From Collinsella sp. (lineage in GTDB: Bacteria; Actinomycetota; Coriobacteriia; Coriobacteriales; Coriobacteriaceae): 64,000 bases of DNA. Below, one piece after another: positions 42,746-51,431 of this stretch. The stretch lies in contig JAHYYJ010000005.1 of assembly GCA_019425015.1 (NCBI GenBank), forward strand, positions 62,001 through 126,000. The letters run 5' to 3'. The notes beneath the pieces were generated by a model that did no database searches, had not been told where the DNA came from, and saw only the letters and a list, made by a program, of their open reading frames with translations. The number at the start of each line of letters is the position of its first letter. Within the stretch, counting starts at the first letter, position 1. The translations under genes were made by a program, and so were the position numbers.

Positions 42746-43107
42746 GCTGAGTGGGCCAGACGGTCGCGCGATGTGCTGCTTGCAGTACGCGTGAGGAAAG
42801 TCCGGGCTCCAGAGGGCGGGATGCCGGCTAACGGCCGGGCGGAGTGATCCGACGGAAAGCGCCGCAGAAAAGAAGACTCCCACCTGCGCCGCAAGGCGTA
42901 AAGGGAAAAGCTGAAACGGTGGTGTAAGAGACCACCAGCGTCGTGGCAACATGGCGGCTTGGCAAGCCCCATCCGGAGCAAGCGCGAATAGGAACGCTAT
43001 GGGCCGGCCCGGTCCGCGTTCGGGTAGCGTGCGTGGAGCTGCACGGTAACGTGCAGACAAGATAAATGACCGTTCACGACAGAACCCGGCTTATAGGCCC
43101 ACTCAGC
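42746..43107 (+). ncRNA. rnpB: RNase P RNA (class A)
   Basis: The catalytic RNA of RNase P, which matures tRNA 5' ends. The 5' end GCTGAGTGGGCC pairs with the 3' end GGCCCACTCAGC (helix P1). The universally conserved blocks are present in order: GAGGAAAGTCCGGGCTCC, AGAGGGCGGGATGCC, GGGTGTAAGAG-like P7-P11 bases (GGTGTAAGAGACCACCAGC), AAACGGTG, GCAAGCCCCATCCGGAGCAAG and ACAGAACCCGGCTTATAGGCC. Ends were set by helix P1 and could vary by a few bases. Confidence 0.95.
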
Positions 43108-43124
43108 AACTATGTTGACGCTGC

Positions 43125-43222
43125 GACGGCGTCAGCTGGCCGATTTGGCGCTCATTCGTCGGTCGCCGCCATAAGGCGTGCTCCCTCCTCTTTCGGGCCA
43201 AATCGACTCAGCTGACGCCGTC
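43125..43222. repeat. Large stem-loop directly after rnpB
   Basis: GACGGCGTCAGCTG (43125-43138) pairs perfectly with 43209-43222, and GATTTGGC (43142-43149) with GCCAAATC (43197-43204), leaving a small internal loop (GCC opposite GACT) and a 47-base top. The 3' inner strand CTCCTCTTTCGGG also occurs in the element at 59858. It may terminate or process the rnpB transcript. Confidence 0.75.
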
Positions 43223-43409
43223 TCGCTGTTCTTGCCTGATCATAGACAGCCTCTTTTTTTGTCGCAACCTCGGCTTTCAAGGCACCTTGCTCGCGCTGAC
43301 GGGTTCTCGCTTTCGTTGACGGAATCATCGGCGTTGCCATTCTTTTTACTAGGGTTATCGTATTATTGAGGCTGTTTGTTGCTGCGCTTTATTTTGTTGA
43401 GGGGCTTTG

Positions 43410-44045
43410 TTGGACAGCTATTTTACTCTGCAATCGAATATTGAGGTTTCGGGCGAGTTTGTGGACCGCAAGAGCCGGTTTATTGCCCAGCTGGTCCATA
43501 TTGAGTCCGAGGACGAGGCGAATGCCTTTATCGAGATGGTTCGCAAGCGTCATTATGACGCTCGACACAATGTTCCCGCGTGGATTTTGGTCGATGGACG
43601 CGAGCGCCAGAGCGATGATGGTGAACCGAGCCGCACGAGTGGTATGCCGACGCTCGAGGTGCTGCGCGGCGCGGGGCTCAAAAATGTTTGCTGCGTAGTG
43701 ACGCGCTATTTTGGTGGTACGCTGTTGGGGCCTGGTGGTTTGGTGCGCGCCTATACCGCGGCGACGCAGGCGGCGGTGGTCGCGGCTCAGGAGGCCGGGC
43801 AGATCGTCGAGATGACAAGCGTCGTGCCGGTTGACGTGCATGTGGCCTATCCACAGTATGAGCAGGTGCTTCGCTTGGCGCAGGATTCGGGTGCCAAGGT
43901 TACGGATACCGATTACGCGGATGCCGTGACACTTCATTTGGTGTTTAAGGCGGGGGAGCAGGAGCCGTTTTGCGCTAAGATGCGCGAGCTTATGGCGGGG
44001 CGCGAGGAGATTGAGGTCGGCGCTTCCGAATTTGACGAGTTCTAA
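43410..44045 (+). CDS. YigZ/IMPACT family protein
   Basis: The 211-residue protein belongs to the YigZ (UPF0029/IMPACT) family, with links to translation but no settled bacterial function. It shows KSRFIAQLVHIESEDEANAFIE, RHYDARHNVPAWIL, the signature segment DDGEPSRTSGMPTLEVL, VVTRYFGGTLLGPGGLVRAY and a C-terminal ferredoxin-like domain. Start is at TTG: 43410 is five bases from GAGGGG, and 43407 is closer. A terminator lies right after the stop. Confidence 0.88.
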   Translation: MDSYFTLQSNIEVSGEFVDRKSRFIAQLVHIESEDEANAFIEMVRKRHYDARHNVPAWILVDGRERQSDDGEPSRTSGMPTLEVLRGAGLKNVCCVVTRYFGGTLLGPGGLVRAYTAATQAAVVAAQEAGQIVEMTSVVPVDVHVAYPQYEQVLRLAQDSGAKVTDTDYADAVTLHLVFKAGEQEPFCAKMRELMAGREEIEVGASEFDEF

Positions 44046-44048
44046 CGG

Positions 44049-44100
44049 CGACGGCCGGCGTGCTTTTGGAGGGATCCCAAGCGCGCCGGCCGTCGTTTTA
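44049..44100. terminator. Bidirectional terminator
   Basis: CGACGGCCGGCG (44049-44060) pairs perfectly with CGCCGGCCGTCG (44084-44095), with GCTT/AAGC and GGA/TCC pairs inside the loop, followed by TTTTAT. It separates convergent genes. Confidence 0.88.
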
Positions 44101-44112
44101 TGTTGCTGCCGT

Positions 44113-44559
44113 TTACTCGGCGAGCTTCTTTAGCACATCGCAGGCGATCTCGACGGCATCGTCGATGCAGCCGGGGCAGCTGCGGAGCGGACCCTTATCC
44201 GATCCGATGCCCTTGAGCGTGCCGCAGACGGTCGTCGTGTTCTTCTCGCCAAAACGCTTGGCGATTTCGCGCGACAGCTTGTAGGTCTGGCCCTTGGTCT
44301 TGGGGTTTTCCATGCCGTCGCTCATCACAAAGCCCATGATGGCCACGGCGCCCGAGATGGCGCCGCAGGTTTCGGTCATGCCGCCCATGCCGGCGCCAAA
44401 GCCCTCGGTGAGGGTAAAGGCGACCTGGGGGTCGAGCCCGACGGCGGGCGCGAGCGTGCAGGCGACGGCCTGCGCGCAGTTAAAGCCGCGGGCGTGGTAC
44501 TCGGCAGCCTGGGCCTGGCAGGCGGCAGTGTTGAGCTGGGTGGTATCGATCTGCTTCAT
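44113..44559 (-). CDS. C_GCAxxG_C_C family redox-type protein
   Basis: The 148-residue protein matches the C_GCAxxG_C_C family, small Cys-rich proteins of anaerobes. Visible Cys pattern: FNCAQAV, GMTETCGAISGAVAIMG, TVCGTLKG and a SCPGCIDDAV end. A role in redox or metal handling is assumed for the family but not proven. The ATG at 44559 follows AAGGAG by six bases; the longer frame upstream has no support. It diverges from the sulfhydrylase gene. Confidence 0.85.
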   Translation of the reverse strand: MKQIDTTQLNTAACQAQAAEYHARGFNCAQAVACTLAPAVGLDPQVAFTLTEGFGAGMGGMTETCGAISGAVAIMGFVMSDGMENPKTKGQTYKLSREIAKRFGEKNTTTVCGTLKGIGSDKGPLRSCPGCIDDAVEIACDVLKKLAE

Positions 44560-44792
44560 CGTTGTCTCCTTGTTCATGGTGCACCCGCCTATGGTACCCT
44601 TGCCGGCGCATTCGCTTATCGAGACCGCAGTGCATATCTCATTGTTTTTCGCCATCGAACACTTTCTTAAGATTTGGGACAAATAAACCTGATTAATTTG
44701 TCCCATAACCTATCGGCGGGATGGGTTGAGAGGGGTGCGGGGTAGCGGTATCGTGAACCGAATAAAACGTAACCCAGGCAAGGGAGCTAGAT

Positions 44793-46076
44793 ATGAGCGA
44801 GCAGACCATCGGAACTACATGTGTTCAGGGCGGCTATCACCCGGGAGATGCCGAGCCGCGCCAGGTGCCCATCTACCAGTCCACCACGTGGAAGTACGAC
44901 ACGTCCGAGCACATGGGCAAGCTGTTTGACCTAGAGGAGTCGGGCTACTTCTACAGCCGTTTGCAGAACCCCACGTGCGATCTCGTTGCCGCCAAGATCT
45001 GCGAGATGGAGGGCGGCACCGCTGCGATGCTCACGAGCTCGGGCATGGCTGCGAATTTCCTCGCGATCTTTAACGTGGTCGGTGCCGGCGATCATGTGGT
45101 CGCGAGCTCTGCCATCTACGGCGGTACCTACAACCTGCTTGCCCATACCATGGGCCGTATGGGCGTTACCTGCACGTTCGTTGCTCCCGACTGCACCGAT
45201 GAGGAGCTGGAAGCAGCCTTCCGGCCCAACACCAAGCTCGTCTTTGGCGAGACCATCGCCAACCCCGCCCTCGCCGTGCTCGATATTGAGCGCTTTGCCA
45301 AGGCCGCGCATGACCACGGCGTGCCGCTGATGGTCGACAACACCTTCCCGACGCCCGTGATGTGCCGTCCCTTTGAGTGGGGCGCCGACATCGTTACGCA
45401 CTCCACCACCAAGTATATGGATGGCCACGCTGCCTACCTGGGCGGCGTGATCGTCGACCACGGCCAGTTTGACTGGATGGCTCATGCGGACAAGTTCCCG
45501 GGCCTCACCACGCCCGACGAGAGCTACCACGGCGTGACCTATGCCGAGAAGTTCGGTCGCGAGGGCGCCTTCATTACCAAGGCCACCGCTCAGCTCATGC
45601 GCGATCTTGGCCCCATGCAGAACCCGCAGGCGGCGTTTTTCCTGAACAGCTCGCTCGAGAGCCTGCATGTGCGCATGCCGCGTCATTGCGAGAACGGCCT
45701 GGCCGTTGCCAAGTTCCTGCAGAGCCATCCCAAGGTACGCTTTGTGAGCTATCCGGGCCTGGAGGGCGATAAGTACTATGACCTGGCTCAGAAGTACATG
45801 CCCAACGGTACGTGCGGCGTTGTGAGCTTTGGCTTTAACGGCGGTCGCGCGGCAGCCGAGACCTTTATGAAGAGCCTCAAGCTCGCCCAGATCGCCACGC
45901 ATGTGGCCGACGCCCGCACTTGCTGCCTGCATCCCGCTAACGCCACGCATCGCCAGATGAACGATGAGGAGCTCATCGCCTGTGGCATCTCCGCCGACAT
46001 GGTGCGCCTGTCGTGCGGCCTCGAGGACACGGCCGACCTGATTGCCGACCTTGAGCAGGCTCTCGAGCAGTGCTAG
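44793..46076 (+). CDS. O-acetylhomoserine aminocarboxypropyltransferase/sulfhydrylase family
   Basis: The 427-residue PLP enzyme of the Cys/Met metabolism family most resembles O-acetylhomoserine sulfhydrylase (MetY), which makes homocysteine from sulfide. It has PIYQSTTWKY, YSRLQNPTCDLVAAKI, the PLP phosphate region TSSGMAANFLAIF, VDNTFPTPV and the PLP Lys in VTHSTTKYMDGHA (about Lys207). LHPANATHRQM and VRLSCGLED at the C-terminus are typical. GGAGCT precedes the ATG. Methionine gamma-lyase and cystathionine enzymes are alternatives within the same family. The desulfidase-like protein at 38868 could supply sulfide. Confidence 0.9.
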   Translation: MSEQTIGTTCVQGGYHPGDAEPRQVPIYQSTTWKYDTSEHMGKLFDLEESGYFYSRLQNPTCDLVAAKICEMEGGTAAMLTSSGMAANFLAIFNVVGAGDHVVASSAIYGGTYNLLAHTMGRMGVTCTFVAPDCTDEELEAAFRPNTKLVFGETIANPALAVLDIERFAKAAHDHGVPLMVDNTFPTPVMCRPFEWGADIVTHSTTKYMDGHAAYLGGVIVDHGQFDWMAHADKFPGLTTPDESYHGVTYAEKFGREGAFITKATAQLMRDLGPMQNPQAAFFLNSSLESLHVRMPRHCENGLAVAKFLQSHPKVRFVSYPGLEGDKYYDLAQKYMPNGTCGVVSFGFNGGRAAAETFMKSLKLAQIATHVADARTCCLHPANATHRQMNDEELIACGISADMVRLSCGLEDTADLIADLEQALEQC

Positions 46077-46092
46077 GCTAGCGTTCGCATAA

Positions 46093-46127
46093 GTCGCCGA
46101 TGCCGACAGAGGGCTTCGGCGACCTTT
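46093..46127 (+). terminator. Terminator after the sulfhydrylase gene
   Basis: GTCGCCGA (46093-46100) pairs with TCGGCGAC (46116-46123), followed by CTTTA. Confidence 0.65.
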
Positions 46128-46152
46128 ACGTTCCGATTCCGTAGGCGGGACT

Positions 46153-46196
46153 CCAATCGCGGCTGTTTGCAGGCGATTGGGGCCCCGTTTTTGTGT
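46153..46196 (+). terminator. Second hairpin before the MFS gene
   Basis: CCAATCGC (46153-46160) pairs with GCGATTGG (46173-46180), followed by GGCCCCGTTTTT. Together with the previous hairpin it isolates the MFS gene. Confidence 0.6.
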
Positions 46197-46218
46197 TGCG
46201 CCACTCGAAAGGATGGAT

Positions 46219-47523
46219 ATGGAGAAAACCGCAGAGCAGCTGCGCCGCGAGCACATTGCCCTAGAGGGCGACACCCATGGCAAGAACAAATGGGCGATTC
46301 TGTTTACCGTGCTCATCATGACGTTTATGGCGTGTCTGGATTCGACCGTCGTGACCGTGGCACTGCCCGTGATGCAAAAGGAGCTGGGCGTGGGCCTCGA
46401 CCGCATCCAGCTGGTGAGCTCGGTGTATCTGCTTGCGACATGCGTGGCTATGCTGCCGTTTGGCCGTCTGGGCGACGTGCGCGGCAAGGTGGGTGTATTC
46501 CAACTGGGCGTCATCGTCTTTACGGTCGGCTCGCTGCTGTGCGGCCTTTCGGCCTCGCTCGAGGTTCTTATCCTGGCACGCATTGTTCAGGGCGTCGGTT
46601 GCGCGGCGGCCATGGCTAACAACATGGGTATCATCACCGAGTCGTTTCCGGCGCGCGAGCGCGGTCGTGCCATGGGTATCCTCGCGACTTTCGTGGCCCT
46701 CGGCATGATGTGTGGCCCCGTGCTGGGCGGCATGCTGGTGGCAAGCTTTCCCTGGGAGAGCATCTTCCTCATCAACCTGCCCATTGGCGTCATCTCGTTT
46801 ATCGTGGGGCTTTACACACTGCCGCATGTTAAGCCGGAGGCCGGTGAGCGCCCCATGTCGCTGGCGGAGGCCGCGCGTCGCTGCTTTGCGAGTTCGGCTT
46901 TTACGATTAACTTGGCATGCATGCTTATTGTGTTTATCGGCATCGGTGCATCTGAGTTTGTGCTGCCGTTCTATTTCCAGGATGCTCATGGCTTTAGCTC
47001 CGATATTTCCGGACTGCTCTTTTTGGCGCTGCCGATGGTGAATGCCTTTATCGGGCCGCTTTCGGGTACGGTTTCGGACCGTGTTGGCTGCGAGGGTCCC
47101 ACGGCGGTCGGCCTGGGTGTGTACGTGTGCGGTCTCTTTGCGGTAAGTACGCTCGACGAGCACTCTTCCATCCCCGTGATCGTGTGCTGCGTCGCGTTTA
47201 TGTCGTGCGGCACGTCGATTTTCCAGAGCCCCAATAACTCCCTGTACATGGGCTCGGCTCCGCGCGAAGCGCTCGGTTTTGCTGGCAGCTTGGGCAGTTT
47301 GGCGCGCTACGCCGGCATGGCAGTGGGCATTACGGTGGCGTCGAATATCCTGTATGGGCAGATGAGTGTGGCGATGGGCGAGGCCGTGACCAGTTTCGTT
47401 GCAGGCCGTCCGGATGTGTTCTTATTCGGCTTTCGCTCGGTGTTCTACGTGCTCATGGCTGTGGCCGCTGTGGGCTTTGCGCTCGCCATGGTGCGTTTGG
47501 TGAAGATGTGCGCCCGCCATTAG
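46219..47523 (+). CDS. MFS transporter, drug:H+ antiporter-like
   Basis: The 434-residue protein has about 12 or more hydrophobic helices and begins with the EmrB/QacA-type first helix (TFMACLDSTVVTVALPVMQKEL, with the DSTVV motif C-like start). Motif A is present as GRLGDVRGKVG. A second-half motif region LSGTVSDRVG is seen. It is shorter than 14-helix members. Export of toxic compounds is the family norm; the substrate is unknown. GAAAGG six bases before the ATG at 46219 sets the start over an ATG at 46213. Confidence 0.88.
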   Translation: MEKTAEQLRREHIALEGDTHGKNKWAILFTVLIMTFMACLDSTVVTVALPVMQKELGVGLDRIQLVSSVYLLATCVAMLPFGRLGDVRGKVGVFQLGVIVFTVGSLLCGLSASLEVLILARIVQGVGCAAAMANNMGIITESFPARERGRAMGILATFVALGMMCGPVLGGMLVASFPWESIFLINLPIGVISFIVGLYTLPHVKPEAGERPMSLAEAARRCFASSAFTINLACMLIVFIGIGASEFVLPFYFQDAHGFSSDISGLLFLALPMVNAFIGPLSGTVSDRVGCEGPTAVGLGVYVCGLFAVSTLDEHSSIPVIVCCVAFMSCGTSIFQSPNNSLYMGSAPREALGFAGSLGSLARYAGMAVGITVASNILYGQMSVAMGEAVTSFVAGRPDVFLFGFRSVFYVLMAVAAVGFALAMVRLVKMCARH

Positions 47524-47680
47524 CGTGTTGGGAGGCTGTCTGCCACGATTCGCGCCGTCCCAAAAAGACTGGTTTGTGGTGCGATGTGGCTTGTGGGACG
47601 GGCGGGGGTCGGTCCGTGGTAGACTATCGAACAACGTTTATTAATCGCGCGGTATCGTTGCCGCGAGAAGGGGTTGCGCC

Positions 47681-48259
47681 ATGCAGGAGCTTGAGGATCG
47701 TATTCGCCATGACGGCATCGTAAAGGCCGGTAACGTCCTTAAGGTTGATGCCTTCCTCAACCACCAGTGCGACGTTGAGCTGTTCGATCACATGGGCGCT
47801 GAGTGGGCCCGTCTGTTCGAGGGCGTCGAGATCAACAAGATCCTGACGATCGAGGCTTCGGGCATTGGCATGGCCTGCATCGCAGCTCAGCATTTTGGCG
47901 GCGTGCCGGTGGTCTTTGCCAAGAAGGCCCAGTCCATTAACCTCGACGGCGAGCAGTATGCTACGACCATCTACTCCTTTACCAAACAGAAGGAGTACCC
48001 GGTCATCGTGGGCAAGCGCTTCCTGTCCGAGGGCGATAAGGTCCTAATCATCGATGACTTCCTGGCCAACGGCTGCGCGCTTGAGGGTCTTATCAAGATC
48101 TGTGAGGCCGCGGGTGCCGAGGTTGCTGGCATTGGCATTGCGGTGGAGAAAGGCTTCCAGGGCGGTGGCGATAAGCTCCGCGAGCGCGGCTTCCGCGTTG
48201 AGAGCCTGGCTCGCATTGCCGATATGGACTGCGAGAACGGCGAGATCACCTTCGCCTAA
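47681..48259 (+). CDS. xpt: Xanthine phosphoribosyltransferase
   Basis: Xpt salvages xanthine to XMP using PRPP. The 192-residue protein has the Gram-positive Xpt features VDAFLNHQCD, ILTIEASGIGMACIAAQHF and VVFAKKAQS. The PRPP loop region VLIIDDFLANGCALEG and EKGFQGGGDKLRERGF follow. GAGAAGGGG lies before the ATG. No purine riboswitch signature was seen in the 157 bases upstream. A perfect hairpin terminator follows. Confidence 0.94.
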   Translation: MQELEDRIRHDGIVKAGNVLKVDAFLNHQCDVELFDHMGAEWARLFEGVEINKILTIEASGIGMACIAAQHFGGVPVVFAKKAQSINLDGEQYATTIYSFTKQKEYPVIVGKRFLSEGDKVLIIDDFLANGCALEGLIKICEAAGAEVAGIGIAVEKGFQGGGDKLRERGFRVESLARIADMDCENGEITFA

Positions 48260-48286
48260 GCGCGCAACACAAGCGATTGGTATGCG

Positions 48287-48322
48287 ATGTGACAAAGGGA
48301 CTGTCCCTTTGTCACATTTTTT
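48287..48322 (+). terminator. Perfect palindromic terminator after xpt
   Basis: ATGTGACAAAGGGA (48287-48300) is the exact reverse complement of 48304-48317, with a CTG loop and a T-run. It is an unusually regular member of the AAAGGGACAG hairpin type also seen near 20824. Confidence 0.9.
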
Positions 48323-48342
48323 GTATGAGGGGAGGTGTTGAT

Positions 48343-48723
48343 ATGGATGAGAACAAGATGGGATGGCGCGAGTATGCGCGCTATGCCGCGATGGCGGCCG
48401 AAGAGTTGGCGCGCGATTGCGAGGTGCAGGTGTTTCGCGCTACGGGCCCGGGTGGTCAGGGTGTGAACACGACGGACTCGGCGGTGCGCATGAAACATAT
48501 CCCTTCGGGGATTACCGTGACGGCGCGCGAGAGCCGTAGTCAGTTCCAAAATCGCTCGAGCTGCCTGCGTAAGCTGCGCGCCGAGCTTGAGCGTCGTGGG
48601 CGTCCGCCGCGCCGACGCGTAAAGACCAAGGTGCCTCAGCGCTCCCGCCAGCGCAGGCTCAACGACAAGCACTTCAATGCCATCAAAAAGGCTAACCGTC
48701 GCAAGCCGGGCAGCGACGAGTAG
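48343..48723 (+). CDS. Release-factor-like protein with GGQ domain
   Basis: The 126-residue basic protein consists of a class I release factor catalytic domain: ATGPGGQGVNTTDSAV with the peptidyl-hydrolysis GGQ, then VRMKHIPSGITVTARESRSQ and a Lys/Arg-rich C-terminal tail. It lacks the codon-recognition domains of RF1/RF2, so it resembles ArfB/YaeJ or RF-H-like rescue factors that free stalled ribosomes. The tail (KTKVPQRSRQRRLNDKHF) could enter the mRNA channel as in ArfB. GGGGAGG stands seven bases before the ATG at 48343. Confidence 0.87.
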   Translation: MDENKMGWREYARYAAMAAEELARDCEVQVFRATGPGGQGVNTTDSAVRMKHIPSGITVTARESRSQFQNRSSCLRKLRAELERRGRPPRRRVKTKVPQRSRQRRLNDKHFNAIKKANRRKPGSDE

Positions 48724-48744
48724 TCGATTGCTCCACTGGCCTTG

Positions 48745-49713
48745 CTAGCGGGCGGGGTGCCAAACTTGGAGGGCGCTGCCGAGGACGTCAACCTCGATGC
48801 GCGAGGCGACAATGGGCTCGCCGTCGGCCTGGATGGGGTAATCGGGCTGCTCGAAGGTGAGCTCGGCATGGCGGCAGCGGCGCATACGAACCGGCGGCAA
48901 CTTGGTGTGGTGGCCGTCCTTGGCCGAAAGAAACATAGGCAGGGCAACGGCGCGGGGGACGGGGCCGCAGGCGTAGCAGACATCGAGTATGCCGTCGCAG
49001 GGGTCGGCATCGGGGCAGATGCGATAGCCCGAGCCATAGGTGGGGCCCAGCTGAATCGCCATGATAATCGCCCTCACGCGCTCGGCGGGCGTGCCGTCAA
49101 AGCTGACTGTCATGGGGTAGTTGCGATAGCGCAGGCCAAACTGCTCAAGTCCCGAGAGGGTGTAGAGCGGAGCACCCGTCAAGCCGGTCTTTTTGCGCAA
49201 CTCGGTGGTGCCCAGACCAATAGCGGCATCGATGCCGACCGAAAGCGTCTGGTCGTAGTACTCAACGGTAGCCTCGCCGCTGCCGCTGCCGCTCGCAGGG
49301 CTCCACGAGCGAATGCGCCCGATGTCCTGACGCTGCAGCTCGCAGGTGAGCAGCGCGCCAAAATCCTTGCCGGAGAAATCGTCGATGCCGAGCGTCTGGG
49401 CAAAATCGTTTCCGGAGCCCACGGGCAGGACGGCAAGGGCGGGACGGACGGCCTCTTCCTGCTCCATGAGTCCATTGACGACCTCGTGGATCACGCCGTC
49501 GCCGCCAAGGGCGATAACGGTGCGATAGCCCTGAGCCTGCGCGGCCAGCTCCTTGGCGTGTCCCATACGCTCGGTCAACACCAGGTCAAACTGGGATGCG
49601 CGTGCAGTCATGTCCAAAAAGCGCTGCAGGCGCTCGGCAACTTCGCGCGCCGCACCCGACTGGGCGGCTGGGTTGGCGATGATGAGCGTGCGACCAAAAT
49701 CAGTTGCGTGCAT
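48745..49713 (-). CDS. Diacylglycerol kinase-type (DagK/YegS) lipid kinase
   Basis: The 322-residue protein has the DAGK catalytic domain: ANPAAQSGAAREV at the start, the ATP loop GGDGVIHEVVNGLM, and PVGSGNDFAQTLGI. A C-terminal beta domain follows (IAMAIQLGPTYGSGYRICPDA and DGILDVC with the metal-binding Asp residues, ending DGEPI). It phosphorylates diacylglycerol or a related lipid at the membrane. The ATG at 49713 follows GGGAG; frames further upstream are unsupported. It is convergent with the release-factor-like gene, 21 bases apart. Confidence 0.9.
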   Translation of the reverse strand: MHATDFGRTLIIANPAAQSGAAREVAERLQRFLDMTARASQFDLVLTERMGHAKELAAQAQGYRTVIALGGDGVIHEVVNGLMEQEEAVRPALAVLPVGSGNDFAQTLGIDDFSGKDFGALLTCELQRQDIGRIRSWSPASGSGSGEATVEYYDQTLSVGIDAAIGLGTTELRKKTGLTGAPLYTLSGLEQFGLRYRNYPMTVSFDGTPAERVRAIIMAIQLGPTYGSGYRICPDADPCDGILDVCYACGPVPRAVALPMFLSAKDGHHTKLPPVRMRRCRHAELTFEQPDYPIQADGEPIVASRIEVDVLGSALQVWHPAR

Positions 49714-49799
49714 GGGGCGACTCCCGGCGTGTGGCATGACGGTGCGGTCGCGCTCGGGTCGAATTGCCCCCGATTGTGGCTGCACGGCGATTATTACAT

Positions 49800-51221
49800 C
49801 TACTCTATCAGGTCGTTGTGGCGCTCGATAGCATCCGCTACCGTACCGCCCTCATCCACAATAAGCGAACGGCGCTTGGGCGAGATAATGCGCTGGGCGG
49901 GGTACACGCCGCGGTGTCCGCCGGTTAGGTAGCTGATAAAGGCCACGATGACAAAGAACCCGGCGGCCGTGCCGTGGAACAGGTCGATGGCCATCATGCA
50001 GGTGGTGATGGGCACGTTGAGGCCGGCGCAGAATACGCCGAGCATGCCGAGAGCCGCCAGAAAACTGGGGTCAAGCCCGGTAAGGCAACCGATCCAGCCA
50101 CCGAGTGCCGCACCGATGCCAAACAGGGGCGTGACCTCGCCGCCTTGGAAGCCCGCGCCCAGGGTAAGCGCTGTGACGACCAACTTGATGGCTGCGTCCG
50201 CCAGGGTGGTGTTGCCTGCAAATCCGGCGCCGGAAAGCCACGTGGAAAGGCCGGCGTAGTCCCAGGCGTCGAGGAGGGCATAGGCGGCCAAAACCACGAG
50301 TGCGCCTATGAGTGCGCGGACGAGGTAATTGGTGATAAAGCGATCGTACAGGCTTTTGACGGTTCGAACCGACCAGGCAAAGAGGCGTGCCGTCAGGCCG
50401 AAGAAAATGGCGCTGATAACAACGATAACGACCGTTTTGGGCGTCATGTTGGGAACGCTGGCGATGTCATTCGCCTCGTACTCGGTTCCCAAGGCAAGCG
50501 ACGTAAAGTAGCCGGTAAACGAGGCGACCAGGCAGTAGATGCCCGCGGTGTAGTCGATCTTGCCGATAAAGCACATCTCCATGCCAAAGAAAGCTCCGGC
50601 AAGGGGCGAACCGAATACGGCTCCAAAGGCCGACGAGATGCCGGCGAGCATGAGGTCGTGGTGGTCATGCTTTTTGAGGTGGGCGAGGCTCGAGATGTTG
50701 CTGGCGATGGTGCCGCCAATCTGCACCGCAGCTCCCTCGCGACCGGCCGACCCGCCCGTTAGGTGCGTGAGCGTGGAGCAGACGAAGGTGAGAACGGCCA
50801 TGCGCATATGGATGAGGCGTGTGCCCAGAGCGGAGTCGATGACCAGGTTGTTACCGCGTTTGGCGGCAAGACCGTGGTTTTTGTACACCCATGCGGTGGC
50901 AACGCCCACAACGGGAAGCAGCGCGTACACCCACGCATGGTGCTCGCGATAATCTGTCGCGATATTCAGCGAGGCCAAAAACGCCCAAGCGGCAACGCCC
51001 ATGGCAAGCGAGACGATGACGACGAGTACGAGCAACTTGGCGCTCGCGAGTAGGTTGCGGGCGTTGCGGCGCGTGTCGGCAGCCAAGAGATGCTCGGAGC
51101 GGGTAAGTTGATGCCTGCCTGCCGTGATGACGTCGTTAAGGGAGAAAAAGCCGCCGTCGTCGAGCGGCTGGGAATGATCTTGCGCTTCGTTTGCGCTTTC
51201 GGGTTTGTCAGTAAAAGCCAT
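49800..51221 (-). CDS. ClC family chloride (or fluoride) channel/transporter
   Basis: The 473-residue protein has a cytoplasmic N-terminus of about 60 residues and about ten or more hydrophobic helices. Anion-pathway motifs are seen: HLTGGSAGREGAAVQIGG with the gating Glu, and GAGFQGGEVTPLFGIGAALGG. The GGEVTPLF form and the absence of the classic GSGIP motif differ from E. coli ClC and recall ClC-F fluoride exporters, but this is a suggestion only. A short C-terminal tail without CBS domains follows. It is a separate gene upstream of dagK on the same strand. Confidence 0.9.
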   Translation of the reverse strand: MAFTDKPESANEAQDHSQPLDDGGFFSLNDVITAGRHQLTRSEHLLAADTRRNARNLLASAKLLVLVVIVSLAMGVAAWAFLASLNIATDYREHHAWVYALLPVVGVATAWVYKNHGLAAKRGNNLVIDSALGTRLIHMRMAVLTFVCSTLTHLTGGSAGREGAAVQIGGTIASNISSLAHLKKHDHHDLMLAGISSAFGAVFGSPLAGAFFGMEMCFIGKIDYTAGIYCLVASFTGYFTSLALGTEYEANDIASVPNMTPKTVVIVVISAIFFGLTARLFAWSVRTVKSLYDRFITNYLVRALIGALVVLAAYALLDAWDYAGLSTWLSGAGFAGNTTLADAAIKLVVTALTLGAGFQGGEVTPLFGIGAALGGWIGCLTGLDPSFLAALGMLGVFCAGLNVPITTCMMAIDLFHGTAAGFFVIVAFISYLTGGHRGVYPAQRIISPKRRSLIVDEGGTVADAIERHNDLIE

Positions 51222-51431
51222 ACGTTCCTCTTTTGGGTTGCAACACGAGCATTATAAAACGCGGTAAACGCGATGAGCCGGTGGGTTGGTTTCCATTCTG
51301 TTTCGCGGCTTGCGGCCGACAGATGTATTTGCGGGCACAGGCCGAGTCGCGGTCGTGCGTCGGGGGATTATACTGAGACAAGCATAAAGAATTGGCGCCC
51401 CTGTTGTGCGCCGTGGCATTAAGAGGTGCAT

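Noticed and set aside
44707..44792. A SAM riboswitch before the O-acetylhomoserine sulfhydrylase gene
   Set aside because: The 86-base gap is too short and none of the conserved SAM-I aptamer blocks is present.
47524..47680. A purine riboswitch before xpt
   Set aside because: The conserved loop and junction sequences of the purine aptamer were not found.
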